A stretch of 64,000 nucleotides of DNA from Pedobacter sp. Leaf216. Lineage in GTDB: Bacteria; Bacteroidota; Bacteroidia; Sphingobacteriales; Sphingobacteriaceae. The DNA is taken from the NCBI RefSeq assembly GCF_001421515.1, contig NZ_LMKM01000004.1, forward strand, positions 84,237-148,236. Reading direction: 5' to 3'. The translations under genes were made by a program, and so were the position numbers. The number at the start of each line of letters is the position of its first letter. Positions within the stretch are counted from its first letter, which is position 1. The notes beneath the pieces were generated by a model. The model saw nothing but the letters and a program-made list of their open reading frames with translations. It was not told the DNA's origin and did not search any database. Below are positions 9,242-17,974 of the stretch, one piece after another.

Positions 9242-10498
9242 TTAAAATAAAATCATCTGGTTGCTGTCCGTTTTTAAATACTTGCTTTGACTTTCTGCTA
9301 AAATAAATGCTTTAATCTGTGTACCCTGGTAATCTTTTAATTGATAGGGGCTATCCAGGCAAATAATAAAATGTTTAGCCCTATTGTAAGCAACACCAAT
9401 TTTTTTTAACTGATCAATTCTGAGTTTTCCAAATTTTCTGGCCTGAACAATTTTTTGAGCAGACATGACCCCGATACCAGGTATGCGAAGGATCATCTTA
9501 TAGTCAGCGGTATTAATGTCTACAGGGAAATGCTGCATATTCCGGATGGCCCAGCTTAATTTCGGATCAATATCGACGTCTAGATTAGGATTGGCATCAT
9601 TTAAGATTTCCTGTACCTTAAAACCGTAAAAACGCATTAACCAATCCGTTTGATACAATCGGTTTTCTCTTAAAAGCGGTGGTTGTGTACCGAGGATAGG
9701 CATTCGGGTATCATTGCTAATGGGAACATAACCTGAATAGTACACCCTTTTTAATGAGAAATTCTTATAAAAAGCATTTGCAGTATACATGATGTCTTTA
9801 TCACTTTCGGGGGTGGCACCAATTACCATTTGCGTACTTTGGCCTGCGGGTACAAATTTGGGTACATGTTTAATTAGTTTTTTATCTGCAGAAAACTGGG
9901 TAATTTGCTGTTGAACAAAGGCTAAGGGTTTAATTACATCATTGTGATTTTTTTCTGGTGCCAAAAGTTTTAAGCCCGCTTCGGTTGGCATTTCTAAATT
10001 AATACTCATCCGATCAGCATATAAACCAGCTTCTTTAATTAATTCATCGCTGGCCCCGGGTATAGTTTTTAGATGGATATAACCATTGTAATTTTGTTCC
10101 AATCGCAGTTTTTTTACTACCAAAAGCAGGCGTTCCATAGTAAAATCGGCATTTTTAAAAATTCCAGAACTTAGAAACAAGCCTTCAATATAATTGCGAC
10201 GATAAAAATTCATGGTCAGTTCTACCACTTCATCCACCGTAAAAGCTGCGCGTTTTACGTCGTTACTTTTCCGCGAAACGCAAAACAGGCAATCGTAAAT
10301 ACAATGATTGGTTAAAAGGATTTTTAAAAGTGAAACACATCGGCCATCTTCAGTGTACGTATGGCATATGCCCGAAGAGTGACTGTCGCCAAGGCCTTTA
10401 TTTGTATTTTTTCTCGTGCCGCCGCTTGATGAACAAGAAACATCATATTTAGCGGCGTCAGCAAGAATATTTAATTTTTCACGAATTCGATCAGACAT
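9242..10498 (-). CDS. Radical SAM putative DNA modification/repair protein (TIGR03916 type)
   Basis: The 418-residue protein has the radical SAM iron-sulfur motif C66-x3-C70-x2-C73 (NHCIYDCLFCV). The core fold follows, and a helix-hairpin-helix-like segment lies near the C-terminus (ILRIPGIGVMSAQKIVQ), a DNA-binding motif. Length, motif and the GGTRKNTNKGLGDSHSSGICH leader fit the TIGR03916 family. Co-occurrence with the DUF4130 protein downstream supports this. The enzyme should cleave S-adenosylmethionine to start radical chemistry, perhaps on damaged or modified DNA, but its substrate is not established. A TATATTTG -7 box lies 20 bp upstream of the ATG, so this gene is probably transcribed first. 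Confidence 0.88.
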   Translation of the reverse strand: MSDRIREKLNILADAAKYDVSCSSSGGTRKNTNKGLGDSHSSGICHTYTEDGRCVSLLKILLTNHCIYDCLFCVSRKSNDVKRAAFTVDEVVELTMNFYRRNYIEGLFLSSGIFKNADFTMERLLLVVKKLRLEQNYNGYIHLKTIPGASDELIKEAGLYADRMSINLEMPTEAGLKLLAPEKNHNDVIKPLAFVQQQITQFSADKKLIKHVPKFVPAGQSTQMVIGATPESDKDIMYTANAFYKNFSLKRVYYSGYVPISNDTRMPILGTQPPLLRENRLYQTDWLMRFYGFKVQEILNDANPNLDVDIDPKLSWAIRNMQHFPVDINTADYKMILRIPGIGVMSAQKIVQARKFGKLRIDQLKKIGVAYNRAKHFIICLDSPYQLKDYQGTQIKAFILAESQSKYLKTDSNQMILF

Positions 10499-10517
10499 AG
10501 GAATATGTATTTACTAA

Positions 10518-10525
10518 CAAATATA
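10518..10525 (-). promoter_or_regulatory. Bacteroidota -7 box for the radical SAM gene
   Basis: The minus strand reads TATATTTG, an exact TAnnTTTG match, ending 20 bp before the ATG at 10498. No clear TTTG -33 partner was found at the usual spacing. Confidence 0.45.
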
Positions 10526-10591
10526 GTTTAATAACTAAAAAAATTAGTAAATAGATTTATTTAATCTATTCCAAATGGGAATAATCGTAGT

Positions 10592-11122
10592 TTAACTAAA
10601 GTTACCCGATGGGTTCAATTTTCTGCTTAAGGGAAATTGATGCGCAATATCAAAACTGTCTTGATAATATTGAAGTTCGGAAAAGAAACGATCTGCTTCT
10701 TTTTCATGATTTTTAAGCGGACTGAAATTGGCTACAAAGTCAGGATTGTTAAAGGCAATTTGATAAAAATAACCCCCATTGTGGTTATCGAACATTTCGG
10801 TTACACTGGTTATGTGCTCCCAGCCACAGAAAAAATCAGTTCTTCTGTAAAAAAATGAAGTGCTTTTTAATTTAAAACTGATTCCTTTTTCATTGATCAT
10901 TACCTTGCTGCGTACAAAAATCTGTGTTTTTGTGATCCACAATAAGATCAGTGCCATCGAAACGATGGATAAGGAAACTAAAATTAAAATGGAAAGTTCG
11001 GATAAAGAGGTAGGTAAACTAAAAAGACAATATAACATCAATGAGATGAAGAATACAGGAATGCCAACCATCGCGATTAACAACACACTGTTTTTGTGGT
11101 ATTTTAGTTTGTAAGCATGCAT
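10592..11122 (-). CDS. Unknown membrane protein with PH-like C-terminal region
   Basis: I do not recognise a named family with certainty. The 176 residues contain two hydrophobic helices (about 13-33 and 42-62) joined by a short loop, then a soluble tail. The tail reads like a small PH-type beta domain (KVMINEKGISFKLKSTSFFYRRTDFFCGWEHITSV...), similar in layout to STM3941-like proteins. It probably sits in the inner membrane with the tail in the cytosol. It stands alone between the radical SAM gene and an HD phosphohydrolase, about 90 bp from each. The open frames on the opposite strand look like shadows. Confidence 0.6.
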   Translation of the reverse strand: MHAYKLKYHKNSVLLIAMVGIPVFFISLMLYCLFSLPTSLSELSILILVSLSIVSMALILLWITKTQIFVRSKVMINEKGISFKLKSTSFFYRRTDFFCGWEHITSVTEMFDNHNGGYFYQIAFNNPDFVANFSPLKNHEKEADRFFSELQYYQDSFDIAHQFPLSRKLNPSGNFS

Positions 11123-11207
11123 GAGAATTAATTTTTATAAAGTTAAGTGCTGATGCATTGTTCTGAAATACCTACTAATAGGTATTTTATAATAGTCTTT
11201 TTACCGG

Positions 11208-11852
11208 TTATTTGCCATCCCACTCTTTATAAAAATGATCAAGATAAAGCAGCATAAATTGATGTCTTTCTGCTGCTATGGCACTTCCGGCTTCTGTATT
11301 CATCAAATCTTTCAATAAAAGTAATTTCTCGTAAAAGTGATCAATGGTTGGTGCGGTGGTGTTTTTATAAGTTTCTTTTGTTAAATGCGTTTCAGGTTTA
11401 ATCTCCGGATCGTAAAGTACCCTGTTTTTAAACCCGCCATAAGTAAAAGCCCTGGCAATTCCGATGGCACCAATTGCATCTAAACGATCAGCATCCTGAA
11501 CAATCTCCATTTCTTTTGACGTAAATCTATCACCATCGAAGCTATTTTTGAACGACATGTTTTGAATAATCAGTTTAACATGTGCGATAGTTTGGGGATC
11601 GATAGCAATGGAAACTAAAAAAGACTCAGCAATATTTGGCCCTAAATCTTCATCGCCATTATTAAATTTAGGATCGGCAATATCGTGCAATAATGCTGCA
11701 AAAGCCACAACCTGTTCATCACCTTTTTCTTGCTCATTAATGGTTAGCGCAGTTTTAAAAACACGCTCAATATGAAACCAGTCATGACCAGCTTCGGCAT
11801 TTGCTAAAGTTTTTTGTACAAAATCAATGGTTTTCTGAATGGAAGCCTGCAT
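11208..11852 (-). CDS. HD domain phosphohydrolase
   Basis: The 214-residue protein has the HD-superfamily metal ligands: H23 and H27 in GHDWFHIERV, H56-D57 in ALLHDIADPKF, and a later Asp in IVQDADRLDAIGAIG. This is the layout of small YedJ-like HD hydrolases, which are often nucleotide or phosphoester hydrolases. The substrate cannot be read from the sequence. A TACCTTTG -7 box lies 17 bp before the ATG, so it may have its own promoter. The neighbour at 11928 is a small XRE regulator, with no evidence of a shared role. Confidence 0.88.
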   Translation of the reverse strand: MQASIQKTIDFVQKTLANAEAGHDWFHIERVFKTALTINEQEKGDEQVVAFAALLHDIADPKFNNGDEDLGPNIAESFLVSIAIDPQTIAHVKLIIQNMSFKNSFDGDRFTSKEMEIVQDADRLDAIGAIGIARAFTYGGFKNRVLYDPEIKPETHLTKETYKNTTAPTIDHFYEKLLLLKDLMNTEAGSAIAAERHQFMLLYLDHFYKEWDGK

Positions 11853-11868
11853 CTTTCTAAATTTCTTC

Positions 11869-11876
11869 CAAAGGTA
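11869..11876 (-). promoter_or_regulatory. Bacteroidota -7 box for the HD hydrolase gene
   Basis: The minus strand reads TACCTTTG, an exact TAnnTTTG match 16 bp upstream of the ATG at 11852. No TTTG -33 element is evident at the expected distance. Confidence 0.4.
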
Positions 11877-11927
11877 TTGGAATTATATGCAGGTAAAAAG
11901 AAATGATTTCAACAGCGTTCGAGTTAA

Positions 11928-12209
11928 TTAACTCGCCGCTGCTGTTCTGCTTTCATCATCCGCAATAATTTTAATTAAATCATTGTGGTTAAGGGTTAAT
12001 AAATGAGGTACTTCCACCTCCAAAATTGCTGCAATTTGAAATAAACGGTCAATTGTTAATTTACTGTAACCAAGTTCAATTTTGCTATATGCATTTTGAG
12101 AGATTTTTAATTTTGCTGCCAGATAATCTTGAGTATAGTCTCTGTATTCTCTAATTTTCCTAATATTCCCAGCAACATTCTTCGTCTTTAAAGCCAATAC
12201 ATCTTCCAT
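11928..12209 (-). CDS. XRE-family helix-turn-helix transcriptional regulator
   Basis: The 93-residue protein is mostly one Cro/C1-type HTH domain (about residues 15-70). It has the pattern IRKIREYRDYTQDYLAAKLKISQNAYSKIELG followed by LTIDRLFQIAAILEVEVPHLL, typical of XRE regulators. There is no effector or dimerisation domain beyond a short tail. It is a stand-alone gene with no toxin gene beside it, so an antitoxin role is unsupported. Its target is unknown. Confidence 0.88.
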   Translation of the reverse strand: MEDVLALKTKNVAGNIRKIREYRDYTQDYLAAKLKISQNAYSKIELGYSKLTIDRLFQIAAILEVEVPHLLTLNHNDLIKIIADDESRTAAAS

Positions 12210-12518
12210 AAAAAAGGGATAAATTTTAAATGTTTTTCACTATGTACGAAACTTTATCCGTGGCAGATTTTTAGCTTCCGGATTTTTTGGCCCTATAAGT
12301 AGATTTTGAGTATCGGGAAAATGAACTGATTATTACAACAAAGCAACAACCCAAATGTTTAATGTATTCTTTTTAGGGGTTGATATATGGTGTTTCAGAA
12401 AGATTTTATTGACCCAGATTAAAGAAGGAAAACCAATAAGAAAGGAGTGAATTTAGAGGTTATAAGTTATGATAATTAATGAAGAATATAAGAAAGTTGC
12501 AGGTTAAAAAGCTAAGGA
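12210..12518. other. Intergenic spacer, nothing recognised
   Basis: This A/T-rich spacer of 309 bp lies between the XRE gene and the next minus-strand gene. No coding frame, RNA gene or strong hairpin was seen. Confidence 0.5.
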
Positions 12519-13013
12519 CTAATATAATCCCCAATCATCTTCAAACTCGTCTTTTTCGAAATATCTTACCCATTCGATAAACAGCAGGCGAAATTTTTCA
12601 ATTTCACCTAAAACAATGTCTTTATATTCTGGTGTACAAATCTCAAACATATCTGCTGCCCTAACCTGGGTTTCCAGTTCGCGGCAGTTGGTGCGGATGA
12701 TGGAAGCATTTTCCATTCTTAAAATGTACATATCTGCTCCTTCTGCGCCAATAATTTTAGGGCAAAGCATAAGTGCATTCTGCATAATTAAGTTAGCGGT
12801 CATTTCGGCCATTTCACCTTCCAGCGTTTCGCAAAACAAGGCAGCATATTTATAAACGGCCCTGGCCTGGTTGTAAAGGCTTTTAGCCCGGGTAACTTTT
12901 AGCCTAACCTTTTCCGCATCATCACTCGATAAATTTTCTTCATCCTCATCATCCCGGCCAAATCGGCTAAAATGCTCCCATTCGGGCATATGATCCATGT
13001 CATCAAATTCCAT
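12519..13013 (-). CDS. Conserved hypothetical acidic cytosolic protein
   Basis: The 164-residue product starts at ATG 13013. A TTG three codons further upstream (13022) is possible but less likely. It has no signal peptide or membrane helix. The first 40 residues are very acidic (FGRDDEDEENLSSDDAEK), followed by predicted helices (KVTRAKSLYNQARAVYKYAALFCETLEGEMAEM). Cysteines occur in ALFCETLE, LMLCPKIIG, RTNCREL and FEICTPEY. I do not recognise the family; it reads like a small helical protein conserved in Sphingobacteria. It precedes the THUMP methyltransferase gene in the same strand order, but with no evident functional link. Confidence 0.7.
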   Translation of the reverse strand: MEFDDMDHMPEWEHFSRFGRDDEDEENLSSDDAEKVRLKVTRAKSLYNQARAVYKYAALFCETLEGEMAEMTANLIMQNALMLCPKIIGAEGADMYILRMENASIIRTNCRELETQVRAADMFEICTPEYKDIVLGEIEKFRLLFIEWVRYFEKDEFEDDWGLY

Positions 13014-13080
13014 ATTTTTCAAAATTGTTTACGTTATGGTACGTAAGAGAGTCTAATATATTAATTTTCAATCAAAAAAT

Positions 13081-14262
13081 CTAGCCTTCAATTAATGGTG
13101 CCCTGCGAGAGCCATCGTATAACTCGTATTCCAATAATCTGCAATCTAGTTTACCATTATAAAATTCGACCTTTTTAGCTGCTTTTAATCCAATTTTCTT
13201 TGCCAGATCAGGATTTCCGGTGAAAATATAGCCAGAGTAACCTTTGCATTTGGTTTTCATAAAATCGCCCATACGCTTATAGGTTAATTCTAATTTACTA
13301 TGAACACCCAAGCGTTCACCATATTCAGGGTTAAAAACAACCACTCCTTTACCATCTTCAGGTACCGGCGTTAATTCAAAGTCGCATACTTCAAATTCAA
13401 TTAAAGTATCTACACCAGCAGTTTTTGCATTTCTTCGGGTAACCTCAACGGCATCTTCAGAAAGATCGGAAGCCACAATTTTAAGGTCGATGTTTTTAAT
13501 CACCTGATCCTTTAATATTCTGCGTTCAGTGAAAAAATCTTCTTCATTATAACCCAAGATATGCATAAAACCATAATTCATGCGGTATAAGCCAGGCGCA
13601 CGGTTGGTAGCAATTAAAGCAGCTTCAATAGCAAGCGTTCCTGAACCGCACATTGGGTTAATAAAAGGCGATTTTTTATCCCAGTTGGTGGCTAAAATAA
13701 CTCCGGCTGCCAAAGCTTCTAACATTGGCGCTTTCCCTGGAATTTTGCGGTAACCATGTTTGGCAAGTGTTTCGCCTGAGGTATCCATAAATACATCAGC
13801 ATCTGCATCTTTCCAGTATAAATGTACTACAGCTTTGTTTGCATCCGATCCGGAGTTGGGGCGAATACCTTTTTTCTCCTTCATGCGATCAACAATCGCG
13901 TCTTTTACTTTTAAGTTGGCAAATAGAGGCGTGGTAATATTTGGGTTATCAACATTTGAGGTTACTGAAAAATAACCCGAAAAATCGATCAGTTCTTCCC
14001 ACTCAATGGCTTTAATTTCGTTATATAAATCATCAGGCGTAATGGCCTTAAAACTTTTAATGGCATATAAAATCTGACTGGCACAACGCAGGTTCAAATT
14101 AAGCTTAATACACTCTGTAAGGGTAATATTGAGCTCAACCCCGGTAGCAAAAGATCTTTCTATGGTGTAACCTAAGGCCGTAACTTCATCTTGTAAATAG
14201 GGCGAAAGGCGCTTGTTGCAGGTAATAATTACCTTGCTTTTATTGTGGAAAACTTGCATCAT
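13081..14262 (-). CDS. THUMP-domain class I SAM-dependent RNA methyltransferase (RlmL/Trm-like)
   Basis: The 393-residue protein has an N-terminal THUMP-type RNA-binding region (about 40-160) followed by a Rossmann methyltransferase domain. The SAM-binding motif is INPMCGSGTLAIEAALIAT, and the catalytic motif is FNPEYGERLG in place of the usual NPPYGER. This matches the N2-guanine rRNA methyltransferase group (RlmL N-terminal half or YpsC-like). The exact rRNA position cannot be told from sequence alone. Two ATG codons occur back to back at 14262 and 14259. The gene is divergent from the DUF3127 gene with a 68-bp gap. Confidence 0.9.
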   Translation of the reverse strand: MMQVFHNKSKVIITCNKRLSPYLQDEVTALGYTIERSFATGVELNITLTECIKLNLNLRCASQILYAIKSFKAITPDDLYNEIKAIEWEELIDFSGYFSVTSNVDNPNITTPLFANLKVKDAIVDRMKEKKGIRPNSGSDANKAVVHLYWKDADADVFMDTSGETLAKHGYRKIPGKAPMLEALAAGVILATNWDKKSPFINPMCGSGTLAIEAALIATNRAPGLYRMNYGFMHILGYNEEDFFTERRILKDQVIKNIDLKIVASDLSEDAVEVTRRNAKTAGVDTLIEFEVCDFELTPVPEDGKGVVVFNPEYGERLGVHSKLELTYKRMGDFMKTKCKGYSGYIFTGNPDLAKKIGLKAAKKVEFYNGKLDCRLLEYELYDGSRRAPLIEG

Positions 14263-14330
14263 AATATATGCGAAGTTATCAATAAATTTATAGAGATTTG
14301 ATGTTTATAGTACATTAAGTAGTATTAGAT

Positions 14331-14696
14331 ATGGAAATTAAAGGAAAAGTACACGAAGTAGGTGCCACACAACAAGTAAGTGAAACGTTTAAAAAACGTG
14401 ATTTAATAATAGAATACGCAGAAAATCCAACATACCCAGAATATATCCGTTTTGAGGCTTTACAGGATAAAACAGCATTATTAGATACATTTAAAGCAGG
14501 CGATGAGGTTGAAGTATTCTTTAATTTACGTGGTCGCCCTTGGACAGATAAAACAGGTAAAACATCATATTTTAACAGTTTGGTTATTTGGCGTATCAAT
14601 GCTGTTGCAGCAGGTGCCCCGGCAGCAACCCCTGCATATGCAGCACCGGTTGATGTGAGCAATACACCAGGTGAAGATGATGATTTGCCTTTCTAA
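14331..14696 (+). CDS. DUF3127 protein with SSB-like acidic C-terminal tail
   Basis: The 121-residue protein is a DUF3127 member, a small OB-fold-like family of Bacteroidota. Its core reads MEIKGKVHEVGATQQVSETF and VEVFFNLRGRPW, and ends at YFNSLVIWRIN. After an Ala/Pro linker the protein ends in EDDDLPF, which copies the C-terminal peptide that bacterial SSB uses to recruit partners. This is direct sequence evidence; a role in single-stranded DNA transactions is inferred. It is divergent from the methyltransferase gene and followed by a strong terminator, so it forms its own unit. Confidence 0.88.
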   Translation: MEIKGKVHEVGATQQVSETFKKRDLIIEYAENPTYPEYIRFEALQDKTALLDTFKAGDEVEVFFNLRGRPWTDKTGKTSYFNSLVIWRINAVAAGAPAATPAYAAPVDVSNTPGEDDDLPF

Positions 14697-14731
14697 ATAA
14701 AGAATCTTTTTTAAGCAAACAATTTTGAACC

Positions 14732-14763
14732 ATGCCGAGGCTTTAGTCTCGGCATTTTTTTTT
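14732..14763 (+). terminator. Intrinsic terminator of the DUF3127 gene
   Basis: An 8-bp perfect stem (ATGCCGAG / CTCGGCAT, 14732-14739 and 14748-14755) with an 8-nt loop runs into nine T (14755-14763). Confidence 0.88.
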
Positions 14764-14951
14764 GCCTGCCCGCTATACTTCCGAAGTTTACAGGGTTTGT
14801 GAAATAGCCAAACCTTATAATTCATACTTGCCATCCGCTGTTAAAATATGTTAAAAACAAACACTTAGCTTAGCTATTCAGTATTTTTGATATCTGTTTA
14901 GATTAAAAAGTTTGTGATTTGGTTTTTTACCTTTAGAACCACTCTGTTTCT

Positions 14952-16772
14952 ATGAAAAAAAAGAGTTTTTGGTTAATTACCGTTTTAATGACGGTGGCTT
15001 TGCTTGGTGTATTTGTAATGCAGTTGTATTACATCAGGGAGTCTTACAAACTAAAATCTCAGCTTTTTGATGAACAGGTAAATCAGACCCTAACTACAGT
15101 TGTGAATAAAATACAGCGTAGAAATGTGGCAGATCATCTTAATAGAAAAGACGCAGAAAATAAGTTTAAACAACTTCAGGATTCTAGGCAGCGTGCACTG
15201 GATATAAAAGATTTAAGGCAACAATATACTCAAGAGGTAGAGCTTCGCCAGGTTGAAAGAGAAAATCAGATCGAGAACTATCTTAATCAACAGGATAGTA
15301 TTATTCGGGAAGAATACCGAGCACCCAACGTGATCTCCGAAAAAGAATATGCTTCATTGTCATCAAAAAATGGAGATAAGCTGGATCTGCAGATGGATGC
15401 TTTTATTGATATGAAAAGTTTGGTTATAAAAGGTTATAGTATGCGTACAAAACCCTTTGCCGCTCCACCAAAAGCATTTGAATTTAAAAGCCTGCAAAGT
15501 TTGCCTGATACATTAAGGTACCTGGTATTTGATCCCAGAGACGGTAATCCCGGCTTTGCAAGTGTAGCTAAAATCCCTAATGATTTAGAGAAAAAATTTA
15601 AGCGGGAAGATGAAATTTCGAGAAAGAAACTAGAGTTAAAAATAGCCTCGCTGGGTAAGGATACTTTCTTTTATACCCGATCGAGTGTAGTTGAAGATGT
15701 TTCTAAAGAACTGCAGGAAAGCAACGTGCCAATTTACAAACGCATTAATTTTAGTGCTTTAGGCAGTTTATTAAAAGAAGAACTTATTGCGAATAATATT
15801 AAGCTGGAACCTTCTTATCGGGTTTCTTTAGCCAAAAAAGATTCTACTATTTTCATGATGGCTTCCAATGTAAAGGGAGAATTCTTGCCCGAAAATACCT
15901 ATAAAACACCTTTGTTTGGAAACGATTTGTTCCGCGATCCGGGAATGCTTTTTGTGAGTTTTCCGAATAAAAACTCAGCTATTATTTCTAATCTTAGCGC
16001 AACGCTGGCCTCATCTATAGGTTTGTTGCTGGTACTTGTTTTTATCTTTTCTTATACCCTTTATGCCATTTTAAAGCAAAAGAAACTGTCGGAAATGAAA
16101 ACAGATTTCATCAATAATATGACGCACGAATTTAAAACCCCTGTTGCAACGATTATGATTGCCAGCGAGGCTTTAAAAGATCCGGAAGTAACTGAAGATA
16201 AAGCCCGTTTAAAACGTTTGGCAGGGATTATTTATGATGAAAATGTTCGTTTGGGTAGTCATATAGAGCGTGTTTTAAGCATTGCCCGTTTAGAAAAAGG
16301 TGAGCTAACCATGGAGAATACCGAAGTGGATATGAACGATCTGATTGTAATTGTGCTCGATAGTATGGAATTGCAATTGCAGAAAAAGAATGCCATTATC
16401 CATGTAAATACCAATGCAGAAAATGCTGTTGTTTATGGTGATGAACTGCACCTATCTAACGTAATTTATAACCTGATTGATAATGCAAATAAATACAGTA
16501 GTAATACGCCAGAAATTACCATTACAACCCGTAACACCAACAGAAATTTAATTATCGAAATTACAGATAAGGGAATCGGAATGACCAAAGAGCAATCGAA
16601 GCGGATTTTCGATCAATTTTACAGGGTGCCAACTGGGAACCTCCACGATGTGAAAGGTTTTGGCCTGGGCTTAAATTATGTGCAGGATATTATCAAAAAA
16701 CTAAACGGAACGGTTAAAGTAAGTAGCGAAAAAGATAAGGGAACCACGTTCGAAATATCTTTACCTTTATAA
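14952..16772 (+). CDS. Two-component sensor histidine kinase
   Basis: The 606-residue protein has an N-terminal membrane helix (about 8-28), a long extracytoplasmic sensor region rich in charged coiled-coil-like sequence, and a second helix (about 351-373). A HisKA domain follows with phospho-acceptor H392 in MTHEFKTPVATIMIASEAL. The HATPase_c domain has its N-box (NVIYNLIDNANKYSS) and G-boxes (DKGIGM, GFGLGLNYV). It should autophosphorylate and pass phosphate to the response regulator encoded 170 bp downstream. The architecture resembles the RprX-type kinases of Bacteroidota. The signal sensed is unknown. Confidence 0.95.
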   Translation: MKKKSFWLITVLMTVALLGVFVMQLYYIRESYKLKSQLFDEQVNQTLTTVVNKIQRRNVADHLNRKDAENKFKQLQDSRQRALDIKDLRQQYTQEVELRQVERENQIENYLNQQDSIIREEYRAPNVISEKEYASLSSKNGDKLDLQMDAFIDMKSLVIKGYSMRTKPFAAPPKAFEFKSLQSLPDTLRYLVFDPRDGNPGFASVAKIPNDLEKKFKREDEISRKKLELKIASLGKDTFFYTRSSVVEDVSKELQESNVPIYKRINFSALGSLLKEELIANNIKLEPSYRVSLAKKDSTIFMMASNVKGEFLPENTYKTPLFGNDLFRDPGMLFVSFPNKNSAIISNLSATLASSIGLLLVLVFIFSYTLYAILKQKKLSEMKTDFINNMTHEFKTPVATIMIASEALKDPEVTEDKARLKRLAGIIYDENVRLGSHIERVLSIARLEKGELTMENTEVDMNDLIVIVLDSMELQLQKKNAIIHVNTNAENAVVYGDELHLSNVIYNLIDNANKYSSNTPEITITTRNTNRNLIIEITDKGIGMTKEQSKRIFDQFYRVPTGNLHDVKGFGLGLNYVQDIIKKLNGTVKVSSEKDKGTTFEISLPL

Positions 16773-16944
16773 ACCAGCTAACCATCAATACAAAGTTTGC
16801 TTTATTGATACATTAAAATATACCAGGTTTAATTTGCCTTATATAGTGGAGTATTAATTTAATCTTCATCCTAAATTAAACCGTTATGCATATTCAGAAT
16901 CAAACCTTCAATGTAGGTAATGCTACATGAATAAAATTAAGAAA

Positions 16945-17640
16945 ATGAAAAAAATACTTCTGGTAGAAGACGACCCAAATTTAGGTTTATTGTTACAAGA
17001 CTATTTGCAGCTTAAGGGTAAATTTGATGTGGTGTTATGCACTGATGGCGAAGAAGGGTTGAGGTCGTTTAACAAACAAAACTTCGATCTTTGTATTTTG
17101 GATGTGATGATGCCCAAAAAAGATGGATTTACATTAGGTAAAGACATTAGAAAGGTAAACACGCAGGTTCCAATTATTTTTGCAACAGCTAAAACCATGT
17201 TGGAAGATAAATCTGCCGCTTATGATTTGGGTGGCGATGATTATATTACCAAACCATTTCGTATAGAAGAACTTTTATTGCGCATAAATGCCATGTTTAA
17301 GCGTGTAGCCAATAAAAGTGATCAGAATGATGAAGCTGCGGAAACTCAGTTTTCCATCGGTCAGTATCATTTCGATTATACCACCCAGATTATTACCAAT
17401 AATGATATACAACAAAAGTTATCAACCAAAGAAGCTGAGTTGTTGCGATTATTATGCTTAAAAAAGAATACGGTTTTAACGCGTGAAGAAGCCTTGCTCA
17501 GTATCTGGCATGATGATAATTACTTTAACGGCAGGAGTATGGATGTATTTTTAAGTAAACTCCGTAAATACTTAAGAGCCGATCCTACGGTAGAAATCAT
17601 CAATGTGCATGGAAAAGGTTACAAATTGCTGGTGGGTTAG
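16945..17640 (+). CDS. OmpR/PhoB-family response regulator
   Basis: The receiver domain starts MKKILLVEDDPNLG, with the phospho-acceptor D53 in LCILDVMMPKKDG and the conserved Lys in YITKPF. A C-terminal winged-helix DNA-binding domain follows (LLRLLCLKKNTVLTREEALL ... VFLSKLRKYL). The preferred start is ATG 16945, which puts the receiver motif at the N-terminus. An in-frame ATG at 16927 adds six residues. It follows the histidine kinase gene on the same strand and is its likely partner, similar to RprY-type regulators. Target genes are unknown. Confidence 0.94.
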   Translation: MKKILLVEDDPNLGLLLQDYLQLKGKFDVVLCTDGEEGLRSFNKQNFDLCILDVMMPKKDGFTLGKDIRKVNTQVPIIFATAKTMLEDKSAAYDLGGDDYITKPFRIEELLLRINAMFKRVANKSDQNDEAAETQFSIGQYHFDYTTQIITNNDIQQKLSTKEAELLRLLCLKKNTVLTREEALLSIWHDDNYFNGRSMDVFLSKLRKYLRADPTVEIINVHGKGYKLLVG

Positions 17641-17670
17641 TATGGTATTCAAATGGATGTTGTAATGTGC

Positions 17671-17708
17671 CACTTTCATCTCATGCGTCTTCCTGAACTT
17701 GTTTCAGG
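17671..17708. repeat. Direct repeat, copy 1, with CCTGAA...TTCAGG hairpin
   Basis: The segment starts CACTTTCATCTCATGCGT and ends with the hairpin CCTGAA-CTTGT-TTCAGG. A near-identical copy lies at 17938-17974 in the same orientation. Confidence 0.65.
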
Positions 17709-17833
17709 ATTTCGATTTTAAATAACCACAGCTACTTAATTGTGTTTTTTTATTGCATTTGCCACGGAAACACAGAATTCACGGAAATTCTATTATGTTT
17801 TCTATACGTTTTTCTACTTTTAGTAGGATGAAA

Positions 17834-17898
17834 CGTAGTCGGGAAATCTAACGAGATAGATCTCTCCATTCCACTGCGTTCCAGTCGAGATGACTACG
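17834..17898. repeat. 65-bp palindromic element with 7-bp terminal inverted repeats
   Basis: The ends CGTAGTC (17834-17840) and GACTACG (17892-17898) are perfect inverted repeats. The interior contains TCTCTCCATTCCACTGCG followed by TTCCAGTCGAGATGAC, a pattern shared in degenerate form with the element at 49846-49942. Confidence 0.6.
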
Positions 17899-17937
17899 CT
17901 TTTTAATAGAATCTGTCAATGGTAGCCTTCATGTGTC

Positions 17938-17974
17938 CACTTTCATCTCATGCGTATCCTGAACTTTTTTCAGG
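17938..17974. repeat. Direct repeat, copy 2
   Basis: Second copy of the 17671 sequence, CACTTTCATCTCATGCGT then CCTGAA-CTTTT-TTCAGG, about 267 bp downstream. The 65-bp element lies between the two copies. Confidence 0.65.

Noticed and set aside
10637..11114. Two plus-strand open frames of 73 and 84 residues
   Set aside because: They lie antisense to the membrane protein gene, have no motif and meet near a stop; shadow ORFs.
14565..14834. Minus-strand 89-residue frame over the DUF3127 tail and terminator
   Set aside because: It crosses the terminator and encodes Cys/Arg-rich sequence without family features.
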